The notes beneath the pieces are model-generated. The model searched no databases. It had not been told where the DNA came from and saw only the letters and a list, made by a program, of their open reading frames with translations. A stretch of 7,983 bases of DNA from Candidatus Melainabacteria bacterium (GTDB lineage: Bacteria > Cyanobacteriota > Vampirovibrionia > Vampirovibrionales > JAJTHC01): contig JAPLIO010000052.1 in NCBI GenBank assembly GCA_026389055.1, positions 1-7,983 of the forward strand, given 5' to 3'. Numbering within the stretch: the first letter of the stretch is position 1; each line of letters starts with the position of its first letter. Positions 1 through 6,018 of the stretch are shown one piece after another. Made by a program: the position numbers and the translations under genes.

Positions 1-339
1 GCGGTTAATAATATCGGGATGATAGATAAAAAAGGCGCCGTTCACTTGAAATCTGGCGTGCTGAAAAACTTATACGTTCGGGCGAGGAACCAGTATGAGC
101 ATGAAGAAATTACCTTCCAAGAACTGTTAAGCATTAAGCCCGCTAACAGGGAAGAAGAACGGCATTTACGGTTTTTAAAAGAAGCCGAAGTGTTTCATTT
201 GCTAGCTCACATGGAACGCGGTGGCGATAATGAAACCATTAACCTGCACGATTTGGAAGTAGCCGTTAGTAGACAGGTGCTACATACCCATTTTGGGTAT
301 GATGATGATGAGACTATCATCATCGACAAAGAAGAGTAG
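1..339 (+). CDS. Hypothetical protein, C-terminal part (5' end probably outside window)
   Basis: I do not recognise this protein. The frame is open from the first base of the window. The first ATG in the window is at 19, but it has no convincing ribosome binding site, so I think the gene begins upstream; a start at 19 would give 106 residues. The visible part is mostly charged and probably helical, with a stretch rich in Glu, Arg and Lys in the middle (NREEERHLRFLKEAE) and a very acidic tail (DDDETIIIDKEE). No signal peptide or membrane segment is visible. A short GGDNETINLHDLEVA segment vaguely recalls an EF-hand loop but lacks the regular calcium-ligand spacing, so I assign no function. It runs towards the tmRNA gene, which lies on the opposite strand. 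The coding call is fairly secure; the function is unknown. Confidence 0.65.
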   Translation, partial: AVNNIGMIDKKGAVHLKSGVLKNLYVRARNQYEHEEITFQELLSIKPANREEERHLRFLKEAEVFHLLAHMERGGDNETINLHDLEVAVSRQVLHTHFGYDDDETIIIDKEE

Positions 340-400
340 ATCTAATAAAGTTTTTAGCCAACAAAGCCAAGGGTTTCTGTTGAGCAAGCCACGGTTTCAT

Positions 401-420
401 AAAACCCTAGGTAACCCTAG
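401..420 (-). terminator. Possible terminator downstream of the tmRNA
   Basis: Read on the minus strand, a perfect 5-bp stem CTAGG/CCTAG with a GTTA loop (407-420) is followed by GGTTTTAT. It lies about 40 bases past the CCA end of the tmRNA. A second short hairpin (TAGGC/GCCTA, 443-456) lies between them but has no T-run after it on the minus strand. Either could mark the 3' boundary of the precursor. Both stems are short, so this is a weak call. Confidence 0.3.
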
Positions 421-461
421 AAAGTAGGCACACTCCACACAATAGGCTTTCGCCTAAAAAA

Positions 462-945
462 TGGTGGAGCTGGAGGGAATCGAACCCTCGTCCAAAACGT
501 CCTCTTTCAAACTTCTACGTGTGTAGATACCCGAAAGTCTTGATGGCGGGAAAATCGGTATCCCATTACCTGCCACCACAGCGGGTTGTTAACCGATTCT
601 CTGCATATCGGTATCGGCAAATACAAACAAAACCCCAGCCAATAAGTGTGATGGGTTTGTAGGGCATGCGTGGGTAGCCCCATCCCCTCGGCATACTAAA
701 GGGGTGGGGACAACGTTATTAAAACTACCTAATCGTTAAATTAAGTAGCGTTATAACTCCTTAGTTTTTGAGGACTAAGCAGCTACTTTTTCTGCACTAC
801 GTGCACCAAAGTTAACATAAACAACGTTGTTTGCTGGAACTGAAGTTTCGGCATCTATATGTTTGCTTAAGTATTAACGAGGATCAAGCTCCCCGACACG
901 CCATTTGAGCAAGGCAAATCATCCTGTCGAATCCAAAACAGCCCC
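462..945 (-). ncRNA. ssrA: Transfer-messenger RNA (tmRNA), one-piece
   Basis: This RNA rescues ribosomes stalled on broken mRNAs and adds a degradation tag to the unfinished protein, acting with SmpB. The 5' end reads GGGGCTGTTTTGGATTCGAC, the classic start with the GGAUUCGAC signature. The 3' end contains the T-arm GAGGGTTCGATTCCCTC and finishes in GCTCCACCA with encoded CCA (464-462). GGGGCTG pairs with CAGCTCC as a 7-bp acceptor stem with one G-U pair. The tag reading frame at 834-775 begins at a GCA resume codon and ends in VAA then TAG. About 110 bases precede the tag and about 310 follow it, including GC-rich blocks fit for pseudoknots. At 484 nt it is longer than the E. coli RNA (363 nt). 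There is no permuted two-piece order. I see no clear -10/-35 upstream of 945. Confidence 0.96.
775..834 (-). other. tmRNA proteolysis-tag reading frame
   Basis: Starting at the GCA resume codon (834-832), the frame reads ANNVVYVNFGARSAEKVAA and stops at TAG (777-775). That is 19 encoded residues, to which the alanine carried by tmRNA itself is added. The ANN-V-V opening and the VAA end match the style of cyanobacterial tags; proteobacterial tags usually begin AND and end LAA. The hydrophobic-Ala-Ala end is the usual degron read by ClpXP-type proteases. Confidence 0.9.
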
Positions 946-1006
946 ATGAAAGACGTTTGCAAAAAAACAAAAAATCCACGGGTGAAGGTGAACACTGTTA
1001 AGGCGG

Positions 1007-1033
1007 GTTGAAAGAAACAAGGATTGTTTCAAC
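1007..1033. repeat. Inverted repeat in the tmRNA-flgB spacer
   Basis: GTTGAAA (1007-1013) is matched by TTTCAAC (1027-1033). Between them, CAA-GGA-TTG continues the pairing, so a 10-bp stem forms with a GAAA bulge at 1014-1017. Because GAAA is doubled, a slipped hairpin GAAACAA-GGA-TTGTTTC (1014-1030) is an equally good alternative. No T-run follows on either strand, so it does not look like a terminator. It lies about 60 bases upstream of the tmRNA 5' end, where an operator would be possible. The remainder of the gene-free stretch 946-1301 holds A/T tracts and the promoter candidate listed separately; nothing else is recognisable. Confidence 0.5.
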
Positions 1034-1179
1034 AGACGATGGAACGCCTGACTTTGCTGGCTAAAAACTTTTCTTTTTTCTATGCAATTTTCAAAGAACG
1101 CTCGGTTCGGTATTTAACTTTAACCGATTTACCCCTAGAATACAAGCCCCGTTTATATAAACTTAATGGCTTGAGCTAA

Positions 1180-1208
1180 TTGAAAACTAAAGTTAGTTTG
1201 TCAAAAAT
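1180..1208 (+). promoter_or_regulatory. Candidate sigma70-type promoter for flgBC
   Basis: TTGAAA (1180-1185) and AAAAAT (1203-1208) are separated by 17 bases, about 95 bases upstream of flgB. The -35 matches five of six consensus positions and the -10 four of six, in an AT-rich stretch where such matches arise by chance. I found no convincing sigma28 or sigma54 flagellar promoter. This is a weak call. Confidence 0.25.
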
Positions 1209-1301
1209 ACACCGTTAGATGGAGGAACTTCAGGGGAAAACCAGTCAATCTTAAAAAGTAACCCCTTTAGTCTATCTACCCAAAGAGATTGAGCAACCCC
1301 C

Positions 1302-1781
1302 ATGATGGATTTTATCAATTCCGTAACCAACGATGTGCTAGCCGTAGCAATGGATGGGCATTTGGCAAGGCAAAAAGCCATTGCCTCCAACATTGCCAAC
1401 GCTTCAACGCCCAATTATAAACATCGGGATGTTGATTTCCAAGGAGCTCTTAAAAAAAGCTTGGCAGGCGTTAGAAGCGGTAAAAATCAAGGTGTACCAC
1501 TTGCCAGTAACGAAGAGGGTTTAAGTATGCAAGGGGTGTTACCGTCGCATTTTGGTGTACTGCTGGAATCTGGCGAAGGGTCTGCCAACGCAATAAAAAA
1601 GACGCCCATTGAAGTTTCCGCTAACGACGATTTTATTTATCGTAACGATGGCAACTGCGTTGATTTAGAACGAGAGATGGTTTTACTTGCCAAAAATGCT
1701 AGTCGGTTCAAAAGTTTAACCAAACTTCAAGCCAAGCTGAATAATCAACTTCGGGGTGTCCTCAACAACACCCAAGGCTAA
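1302..1781 (+). CDS. flgB: Flagellar basal-body rod protein FlgB
   Basis: FlgB is a proximal rod subunit. The rod crosses the periplasm and links the MS ring to the hook, and its proteins are exported by the flagellar type III apparatus rather than by a signal peptide; none is visible. The N-terminus shows the conserved rod signature around residues 22-45 (RQKAIASNIANASTPNYKHR, then DVDF). The C-terminal helix (about 120-155) carries the typical DLEREMVLLAKNASRFKSL pattern, which coils with the N-terminal helix. At 159 residues it is slightly longer than usual (about 130-140) because of a variable middle region. Two ATG codons stand in tandem at the start (MMD), and no clear Shine-Dalgarno precedes them. 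flgC follows after 26 bases, so the two are almost certainly cotranscribed. Confidence 0.95.
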   Translation: MMDFINSVTNDVLAVAMDGHLARQKAIASNIANASTPNYKHRDVDFQGALKKSLAGVRSGKNQGVPLASNEEGLSMQGVLPSHFGVLLESGEGSANAIKKTPIEVSANDDFIYRNDGNCVDLEREMVLLAKNASRFKSLTKLQAKLNNQLRGVLNNTQG

Positions 1782-1793
1782 AATAGTACCTAT

Positions 1794-1798
1794 GAGGA
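1794..1798 (+). promoter_or_regulatory. Ribosome binding site of flgC
   Basis: GAGGA lies nine bases ahead of the first of three tandem ATG codons. It supports initiation at 1808 or at one of the two ATGs directly after it; which one is used cannot be decided from sequence. Confidence 0.55.
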
Positions 1799-1807
1799 TT
1801 AACCCCC

Positions 1808-2332
1808 ATGATGATGGATATTTACGATGTAACCGCTTCCGCCATGACCGCCCAACGCTTACGGATGGATACCATTGCTTCCAACTTAGCCAACGTCAAT
1901 TCCACACGGGATGCGGATGGTAAATTAGCCCCCTACAAACGCCGAAACGTGGTATTTGCCCCTGTTTTAAAATCTTCAATAGATGAACAAGCGGGTGGGT
2001 CTTCTACCAGAAGCGAAGCCTTAAAAAGCATGGGTACCAACGCCCAAGGGTTGCCCGTTTATCGGACAGGTATTAGCGTGGCTGAAAATTCGGTTTCGCA
2101 AACGGGCATTGGCGTGGAAGTGCTTCAAATTTCTGAAGATACCCAAAACCCAACCCGCATGGTTTACGACCCTACCCACCCAGATGCCAACGATAAAGGG
2201 TTCGTGGAATTTCCTAACATTAACACGGTAACGGAAATGGTGGATATGATTTCTGCTAGTAGGGCTTATGAAGCCAGCGTTACGGCATTTCAAACCACCA
2301 AAAGCATGAACGAAGCCACGCTGGATATGTAA
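1808..2332 (+). CDS. flgC: Flagellar basal-body rod protein FlgC
   Basis: FlgC is a second proximal rod component, assembled with FlgB and FlgF in the periplasm after export through the flagellar apparatus. The N-terminus has the rod motif (TAQRLRMDTIASNLANVNST, then an APYKRRNVVF segment). The middle holds a glycine- and serine-rich variable part, then the FlgC-typical YDPTHPDANDKGFVEFPNIN at about residues 119-138. The C-terminal helix reads TEMVDMISASRAYEASVTAF and ends in the LDM typical of the family. At 174 residues it is a little longer than common FlgC proteins (about 135-150). It opens with three ATG codons (MMMD). It follows flgB directly; fliE, which often comes next, is absent here. 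Confidence 0.96.
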   Translation: MMMDIYDVTASAMTAQRLRMDTIASNLANVNSTRDADGKLAPYKRRNVVFAPVLKSSIDEQAGGSSTRSEALKSMGTNAQGLPVYRTGISVAENSVSQTGIGVEVLQISEDTQNPTRMVYDPTHPDANDKGFVEFPNINTVTEMVDMISASRAYEASVTAFQTTKSMNEATLDM

Positions 2333-2464
2333 CAAAGCATACGAGATAAGGCTAAAGCTAGCACCAAAAGTCAATCATTGGGTTTTATCCTACTAGATAG
2401 AGGAAGCATCCGTCTATTTTGTGTGATGTAGGGGATTTAATTCATTGAGGGGACAACTAAAAAA

Positions 2465-2878
2465 ATGACTAGACCATTAGACAGTAGTAACAGCCTTAAT
2501 TCAATTAGTAGTGCCAACTATCAAAATAGAGCGTCATTCCCACCCAGTGATGGAGGTGTCGTTTCTACCTATCCAGCTTTTGGTATGCTAAATGAACAAT
2601 ATAATTGGGGAAGCGTTGTGGGTGGTGCCATTGCTTGGACTGGATTCAATACCGCTTGGGATATTGGGAAAAGCTCTTTAGAAGCAAAGAAATTTCACGT
2701 TCCTAGGTGGATAGGCACTGGTGCAGGTGCTGCTGGGGCAATGTTTGGAGCATTGGTAGCTGGTGGTCTATTAGAAGCTTGGCGATCCAATGATGCAAAA
2801 CATAAGAATCAAGACCTGATAAAATCCCTCCAAGCACCCAGTAGACCAAATCCCTTCAATACTTCTACACAAGCATAG
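2465..2878 (+). CDS. Small glycine-rich membrane protein of unknown function
   Basis: I do not recognise this 137-residue protein. Residues 1-46 are polar and rich in Ser and Asn, probably disordered. Residues 47-68 (GSVVGGAIAWTGFNTAW) are moderately hydrophobic. Residues 82-106 (WIGTGAGAAGAMFGALVAGG) form a clear Gly/Ala-rich helix with small residues at close spacing, a glycine-zipper pattern typical of packed membrane helices. A basic, polar tail follows. There is no cleavable signal peptide. GAGGGGA (2447-2453) lies 11 bases before the ATG and supports this start. It is 132 bases past flgC, so cotranscription with flgBC is possible but unproved. It lies where fliE might be expected but bears no resemblance to FliE. 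It converges on gyrB with only 26 bases between the stop codons, and I see no clear terminator there. Confidence 0.75.
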   Translation: MTRPLDSSNSLNSISSANYQNRASFPPSDGGVVSTYPAFGMLNEQYNWGSVVGGAIAWTGFNTAWDIGKSSLEAKKFHVPRWIGTGAGAAGAMFGALVAGGLLEAWRSNDAKHKNQDLIKSLQAPSRPNPFNTSTQA

Positions 2879-2904
2879 AGGCTGTACGCTCTTGTGGAGA
2901 AGGA

Positions 2905-5532
2905 TTAAATATCCAAGTTTTTGACCATGTGGGCGTTGGTTTCAATAAAGTTCCGACGGGGTTCGACTCGTTCGCCCATCAAAATATCAAACAGACGGTC
3001 TGCTACCACGGCTTCTTCAATCTCAACCCGCAACAGGGTTCTAGTATCAGGGTTCATCGTCGTATCCCACAATTGCTGAGGCATCATTTCGCCCAAGCCT
3101 TTAAAGCGTTGAACACCCGTGCCTTTTTTGCCCCGCTCTTCAATTAACGAACGTAACGCCACGAGGGAATCGACTCGAATTTCTTCTTTGTTGTTGACGA
3201 GTAACTTCAACCCATTTTCAACATCGGCATTTAAAGATTTAGGCTGTTCAGGCAACCACGCTTTTAACGTGGGGAACAAGGCAACTAATCTGCCAAATTC
3301 TGCACAATCCAATTGGTCTTGCGTTAGTTCGCAAAGCAATTTGCCATCGGCTTGCGTGGTAGCATCGCTTAGCCCATCTTCTTTGGCAAAAATTTGAATG
3401 CTAACAGGGGCGTGGGCTTCAACAATAGCTAGTTCAGGCGTAGCTTCCGACGTATCGGAATCATCGGCAGCATCTGCTTGAACGCCAATGGTTAGCTGGG
3501 CTTGTTCAGGTTCATTAATCGCCCCTTCACCCGCCAAAGTCAAGGTGTAATTCGGGAACTTCGATTGCAACACATCCAACCACCGTTGGGCAGATTCCTT
3601 TTGAGCCAACACATCGGTTTTCGTATTTTCTGCCACCAAGGTATATAGAATATCGGTAGGAATGCCTTCAAACAAATAGCTAGAAACCGATTGCTGGAAG
3701 CGAGACAAATCGCCCAGTAGTTTCAGTAGTTCTTCGCCCGTAACAGCTTGAGACCGATTGATATCGAACATTTCTAGGTTTTGAATGCCTCGTTGTTGCA
3801 ACAGTTTTTCCAATGCCCGTTCATTGTAGAGGTATTTTTCTTCTCGCCCAATGGTGATTTTAAACAACGGCGGTTGAGCGATATAAATAAAGCCTTTTTC
3901 CACTAATGGGCGGGCATAACGGAAGAAGAACGTTAGCAACAAGGTGCGGATGTGAGCTCCATCCACATCAGCATCTGTCATGATGATGATTTTGTGGTAG
4001 CGAAGTTTTTCAATATCAACTTCTTCTTCAATGCGGGCAATGGAAATACCCAAGGCTTGAATCAACGCTTGAATTTCATTGTTGTTGTAAATTTTATCGA
4101 GCCTTGCTCGTTCAACGTTCAAAATTTTACCCCGAAGCGGTAAAATGGCCTGAAACATACGGTTACGCCCTTGTTTGGCGGAACCACCAGCGGAATCGCC
4201 CTCAACAATGTAAATTTCGCATTTATCGGGTTCACGGTTAGAACAATCTGCCAGTTTACCAGGTAAGGTAGAGTTTTCCAAGGCAGATTTACGCCGAGTC
4301 AATTCCCTAGCCTTCCGAGCCGCTTCCCGTGCTTGCGAAGCCATAACGGCTTTGGAAATGATAATTTTCCCAGCTTTGGGGTTTAGTTCCAACCAATCCG
4401 CCAAGCGTTCCGCCACGATGGATTGGGTAATACCCATGACTTCACTGTTACCTAGCTTTTCTTTGGTTTGCCCTTCAAATTCGGGGTTGGGTACTTTAAC
4501 GGAAATAATGGCGGTTAGCCCTTCCCGAATATCGTCGCCCGTGAGGTTGTTATCTTTTTCTTTTAAAATGCTATTTTTACGCCCGTAATCGTTAATAATA
4601 CGAGTAATGGCGTTACGGAAGCCCGTTAAATGGGTACCGCCATGATGGGTGTTAATGTTGTTGGCAAAACTTAAAACCGTTTCGCTGTAGGCATCGGTAT
4701 ACTGCATGGCTACTTCTACTTTAACGCCGTCTTTTTCTTCATCGCAATAGAACAATTCTTCAAACAACAAACTTTTAGATTCATTCAAGTAAGTAACGTA
4801 GCTACCAATCCCGCCTTCAAAGTGGAAGGTTTCGGTTACTTGGGTTTTACCGTTGGTAAAAACCAATTTTAAGCCTTTATTAAGGAACGCCATTTCCCGA
4901 AGCCGATTGGCGATGACATCGCAATCAATTTCCGTGAATTCAAAAATGGTACTATCGGGCCAAAAGGTTGTTTTGGTGCCTGTACGTTTGGTATCGCCCA
5001 CTCGTTGAACAGGGGTAATTACGGCTCCTTTGCCGTACTGCTGCTTCCAAATGCCACCGTCTCTGTAAACTTCTACTATCATTTTTTCTGAAAGAGCGTT
5101 TACAACGGAAGCCCCAACGCCGTGCAGACCGCCTGAAACTTTGTAGCCGCCATCGCCGAATTTACCGCCTGCGTGTAGCACGGTGTGAACGACTTCCAAG
5201 GCAGAAAGCCCAGAATCCTGCTTGATAGAAACAGGGATGCCCCGTCCGTTATCTTGCACGGTTACGCTATCGTCTTCATGCACGGTAATGTGAATTTCTC
5301 CGCAATAGCCTGCTAAGGCTTCATCAACGCTATTATCTACAATTTCATAGACGAGGTGGTGTAACCCTCGTTGGCTGGTGCTACCAATATACATACCGGG
5401 GCGAAGACGAACGGCTTCAAGCCCTTCTAGCACCCGAATTTGGTCTGCACCATAATCATGCGTTACAGCGGTGCTGGTGGGTGTGGCAACGGCAAAATCG
5501 GAAGAGGTAGGGGGGGAAGTCATCATCATCAT
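2905..5532 (-). CDS. gyrB: DNA gyrase subunit B (long form)
   Basis: GyrB supplies the ATPase and TOPRIM parts of gyrase, which introduces negative supercoils as A2B2. The GHKL ATPase domain covers about residues 28-250: E63, D66 and N67 in YEIVDNSVDEA, the QDNGRGIP turn at 93-100, and the HAGGKF...GGLHGVG lid at 120-140. The transducer follows (about 250-420). TOPRIM shows EGDSAGG (444-450), LPLRGKILNVE and the DADVDGAH metal site (D520, D522, D524). The C-terminal QRFKGLGEMMPQQLWDTTMNP and the ending KNLDI are GyrB-typical. Short GyrB proteins have about 640 residues; this one has 875 because roughly 210 residues are inserted between about 580 and 800. E. coli GyrB has an insertion at a comparable place. 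The start is one of four tandem ATGs; an in-frame TAA at 5541-5539 excludes an earlier start, and no strong Shine-Dalgarno is seen. Confidence 0.98.
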   Translation of the reverse strand: MMMMTSPPTSSDFAVATPTSTAVTHDYGADQIRVLEGLEAVRLRPGMYIGSTSQRGLHHLVYEIVDNSVDEALAGYCGEIHITVHEDDSVTVQDNGRGIPVSIKQDSGLSALEVVHTVLHAGGKFGDGGYKVSGGLHGVGASVVNALSEKMIVEVYRDGGIWKQQYGKGAVITPVQRVGDTKRTGTKTTFWPDSTIFEFTEIDCDVIANRLREMAFLNKGLKLVFTNGKTQVTETFHFEGGIGSYVTYLNESKSLLFEELFYCDEEKDGVKVEVAMQYTDAYSETVLSFANNINTHHGGTHLTGFRNAITRIINDYGRKNSILKEKDNNLTGDDIREGLTAIISVKVPNPEFEGQTKEKLGNSEVMGITQSIVAERLADWLELNPKAGKIIISKAVMASQAREAARKARELTRRKSALENSTLPGKLADCSNREPDKCEIYIVEGDSAGGSAKQGRNRMFQAILPLRGKILNVERARLDKIYNNNEIQALIQALGISIARIEEEVDIEKLRYHKIIIMTDADVDGAHIRTLLLTFFFRYARPLVEKGFIYIAQPPLFKITIGREEKYLYNERALEKLLQQRGIQNLEMFDINRSQAVTGEELLKLLGDLSRFQQSVSSYLFEGIPTDILYTLVAENTKTDVLAQKESAQRWLDVLQSKFPNYTLTLAGEGAINEPEQAQLTIGVQADAADDSDTSEATPELAIVEAHAPVSIQIFAKEDGLSDATTQADGKLLCELTQDQLDCAEFGRLVALFPTLKAWLPEQPKSLNADVENGLKLLVNNKEEIRVDSLVALRSLIEERGKKGTGVQRFKGLGEMMPQQLWDTTMNPDTRTLLRVEIEEAVVADRLFDILMGERVEPRRNFIETNAHMVKNLDI

Positions 5533-5587
5533 GCGGTTTTATGGTCTCGATTCATAGTAGGGTTTAAAACGGGGTACTTATGGTTCT

Positions 5588-5593
5588 ATTTTA
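5588..5593 (-). promoter_or_regulatory. Candidate proximal gyrB promoter (extended -10)
   Basis: On the minus strand TGGTAAAAT gives a TG-N-TAAAAT extended -10 element about 55 bases upstream of the gyrB start. No good -35 is present, which an extended -10 can tolerate. Confidence 0.4.
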
Positions 5594-5689
5594 CCACGCA
5601 CACACGGTTTATGCACCAGCGTTTAATGGGTTGAAACTTGTTTTTTTGCATTCTTATTGTCCGTTGGATTGATTGTTGTTACCCATAAG

Positions 5690-5718
5690 ATTTAATTAGT
5701 CATTTTGCCTATAGTCAA
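5690..5718 (-). promoter_or_regulatory. Candidate distal gyrB promoter
   Basis: TTGACT (5718-5713) and TTAAAT (5695-5690) are separated by 17 bases on the minus strand. This is the best -35/spacer combination in the window. It would start transcription near 5683, giving a leader of about 150 bases before gyrB. It overlaps a TATAGT hexamer on the plus strand (5710-5715). Confidence 0.4.
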
Positions 5719-5798
5719 CCAACATTTTCTGTTGTATAACTATTTCATGGGGTTCGGAAGCGGACTTAATAAAAACAATCTAGCTTTGTTACCCAGTT

Positions 5799-5813
5799 AA
5801 TTTTACTAAAATT
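5799..5813. repeat. AT-rich palindrome
   Basis: AATTTTA-C-TAAAATT is a perfect 7-bp inverted repeat around one central base, in the gene-free region between gyrB and the phosphatase gene. The form suits a dimeric regulator site, but an AT-rich palindrome of this size can also occur by chance. Confidence 0.35.
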
Positions 5814-5842
5814 TCTACAATTTGATAGTTTTCATTGAAACC

Positions 5843-5863
5843 GATGATCTTTAAAAAATCATC
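5843..5863. repeat. Short hairpin GATGAT/ATCATC
   Basis: GATGAT (5843-5848) and ATCATC (5858-5863) form a perfect 6-bp stem with a 9-base A/T loop, directly upstream of the plus-strand terminator. It may be part of the same transcript. No function can be read from it. Confidence 0.35.
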
Positions 5864-5876
5864 TACATTGTCCTCT

Positions 5877-5910
5877 CCCTCCAAGCTTTACGGCTCGGGG
5901 GGTTGTTTTT
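5877..5910 (+). terminator. Strong intrinsic terminator on the plus strand
   Basis: CCCTCC (5877-5882) pairs with GGGGGG (5897-5902) through one U-G pair. After an A-C mismatch, AGC pairs with GCT around a 6-base loop. TTGTTTTT follows directly. On the minus strand no T-run follows the hairpin, so it cannot easily end the phosphatase transcript that arrives from that side. No plus-strand coding sequence is recognisable upstream until the gene ending at 2878, which suggests a short non-coding transcript in roughly 5640-5880. Confidence 0.6.
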
Positions 5911-5963
5911 ATGCAGATGTGGGCGAGGCGATTAATAAATGGCTATCGGTAGTGGGTCAGGGT

Positions 5964-5999
5964 GTGATTCTAACAGCCTAAATGGTAGCTTGATGCTAG
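5964..5999. repeat. Intergenic repeat, copy A
   Basis: This is one of two related sequences around the phosphatase gene. It consists of GTGATTCTAACAGCCTAAA followed directly by TGGTAGCTTGATGCTAG. Its last 20 bases (5980-5999) are identical to 7868-7887. It contains the small inverted repeat TAGC-TTGAT-GCTA. It begins 19 bases beyond the phosphatase stop codon in the direction of transcription. Flanking GGGTG and CACCC on the minus strand could close it into a larger hairpin. Confidence 0.8.
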
Positions 6000-6018
6000 C
6001 ACCCCCTTCAGTCTATGT

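Noticed and set aside
220..270. EF-hand-like loop in the first hypothetical protein.
   Set aside because: The conserved glycine and the alternating Asp/Asn ligand spacing are missing.
1100..1135. Possible sigma28 flagellar promoter (AACCGATTT resembling GCCGATAA) upstream of flgB.
   Set aside because: No TAAA-type -35 stands at the required distance and the -10 match is poor.
1218..1253. Eleven-codon frame (MEELQGKTSQS) upstream of flgB as a leader peptide.
   Set aside because: It has no ribosome binding site of its own and no attenuator-like structure follows.
2877..2892. AGAG...CTCT hairpin between the convergent 2465-2878 gene and gyrB as a shared terminator.
   Set aside because: The stem has only four base pairs and no T-run follows on either strand.
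3100..3800. An intein could explain the extra GyrB length.
   Set aside because: There are no splice-junction residues (Cys/Ser at the start, His-Asn at the end) and no homing endonuclease motifs, and the site corresponds to the known long-form GyrB insertion region.
2929..4588. Open frames on the plus strand opposite gyrB.
   Set aside because: They lie within a securely identified gyrB, have no recognisable protein features and are explained by its codon use.
5747..5800. Small plus-strand reading frame of 17 codons starting MGFGSG in the region before the orphan terminator.
   Set aside because: It has no ribosome binding site and is too short to tell from chance.
5533..6018. AT-rich region next to gyrB as a replication origin.
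   Set aside because: I found no TTATCCACA-type DnaA boxes in a cluster, and neither dnaA nor dnaN is nearby.
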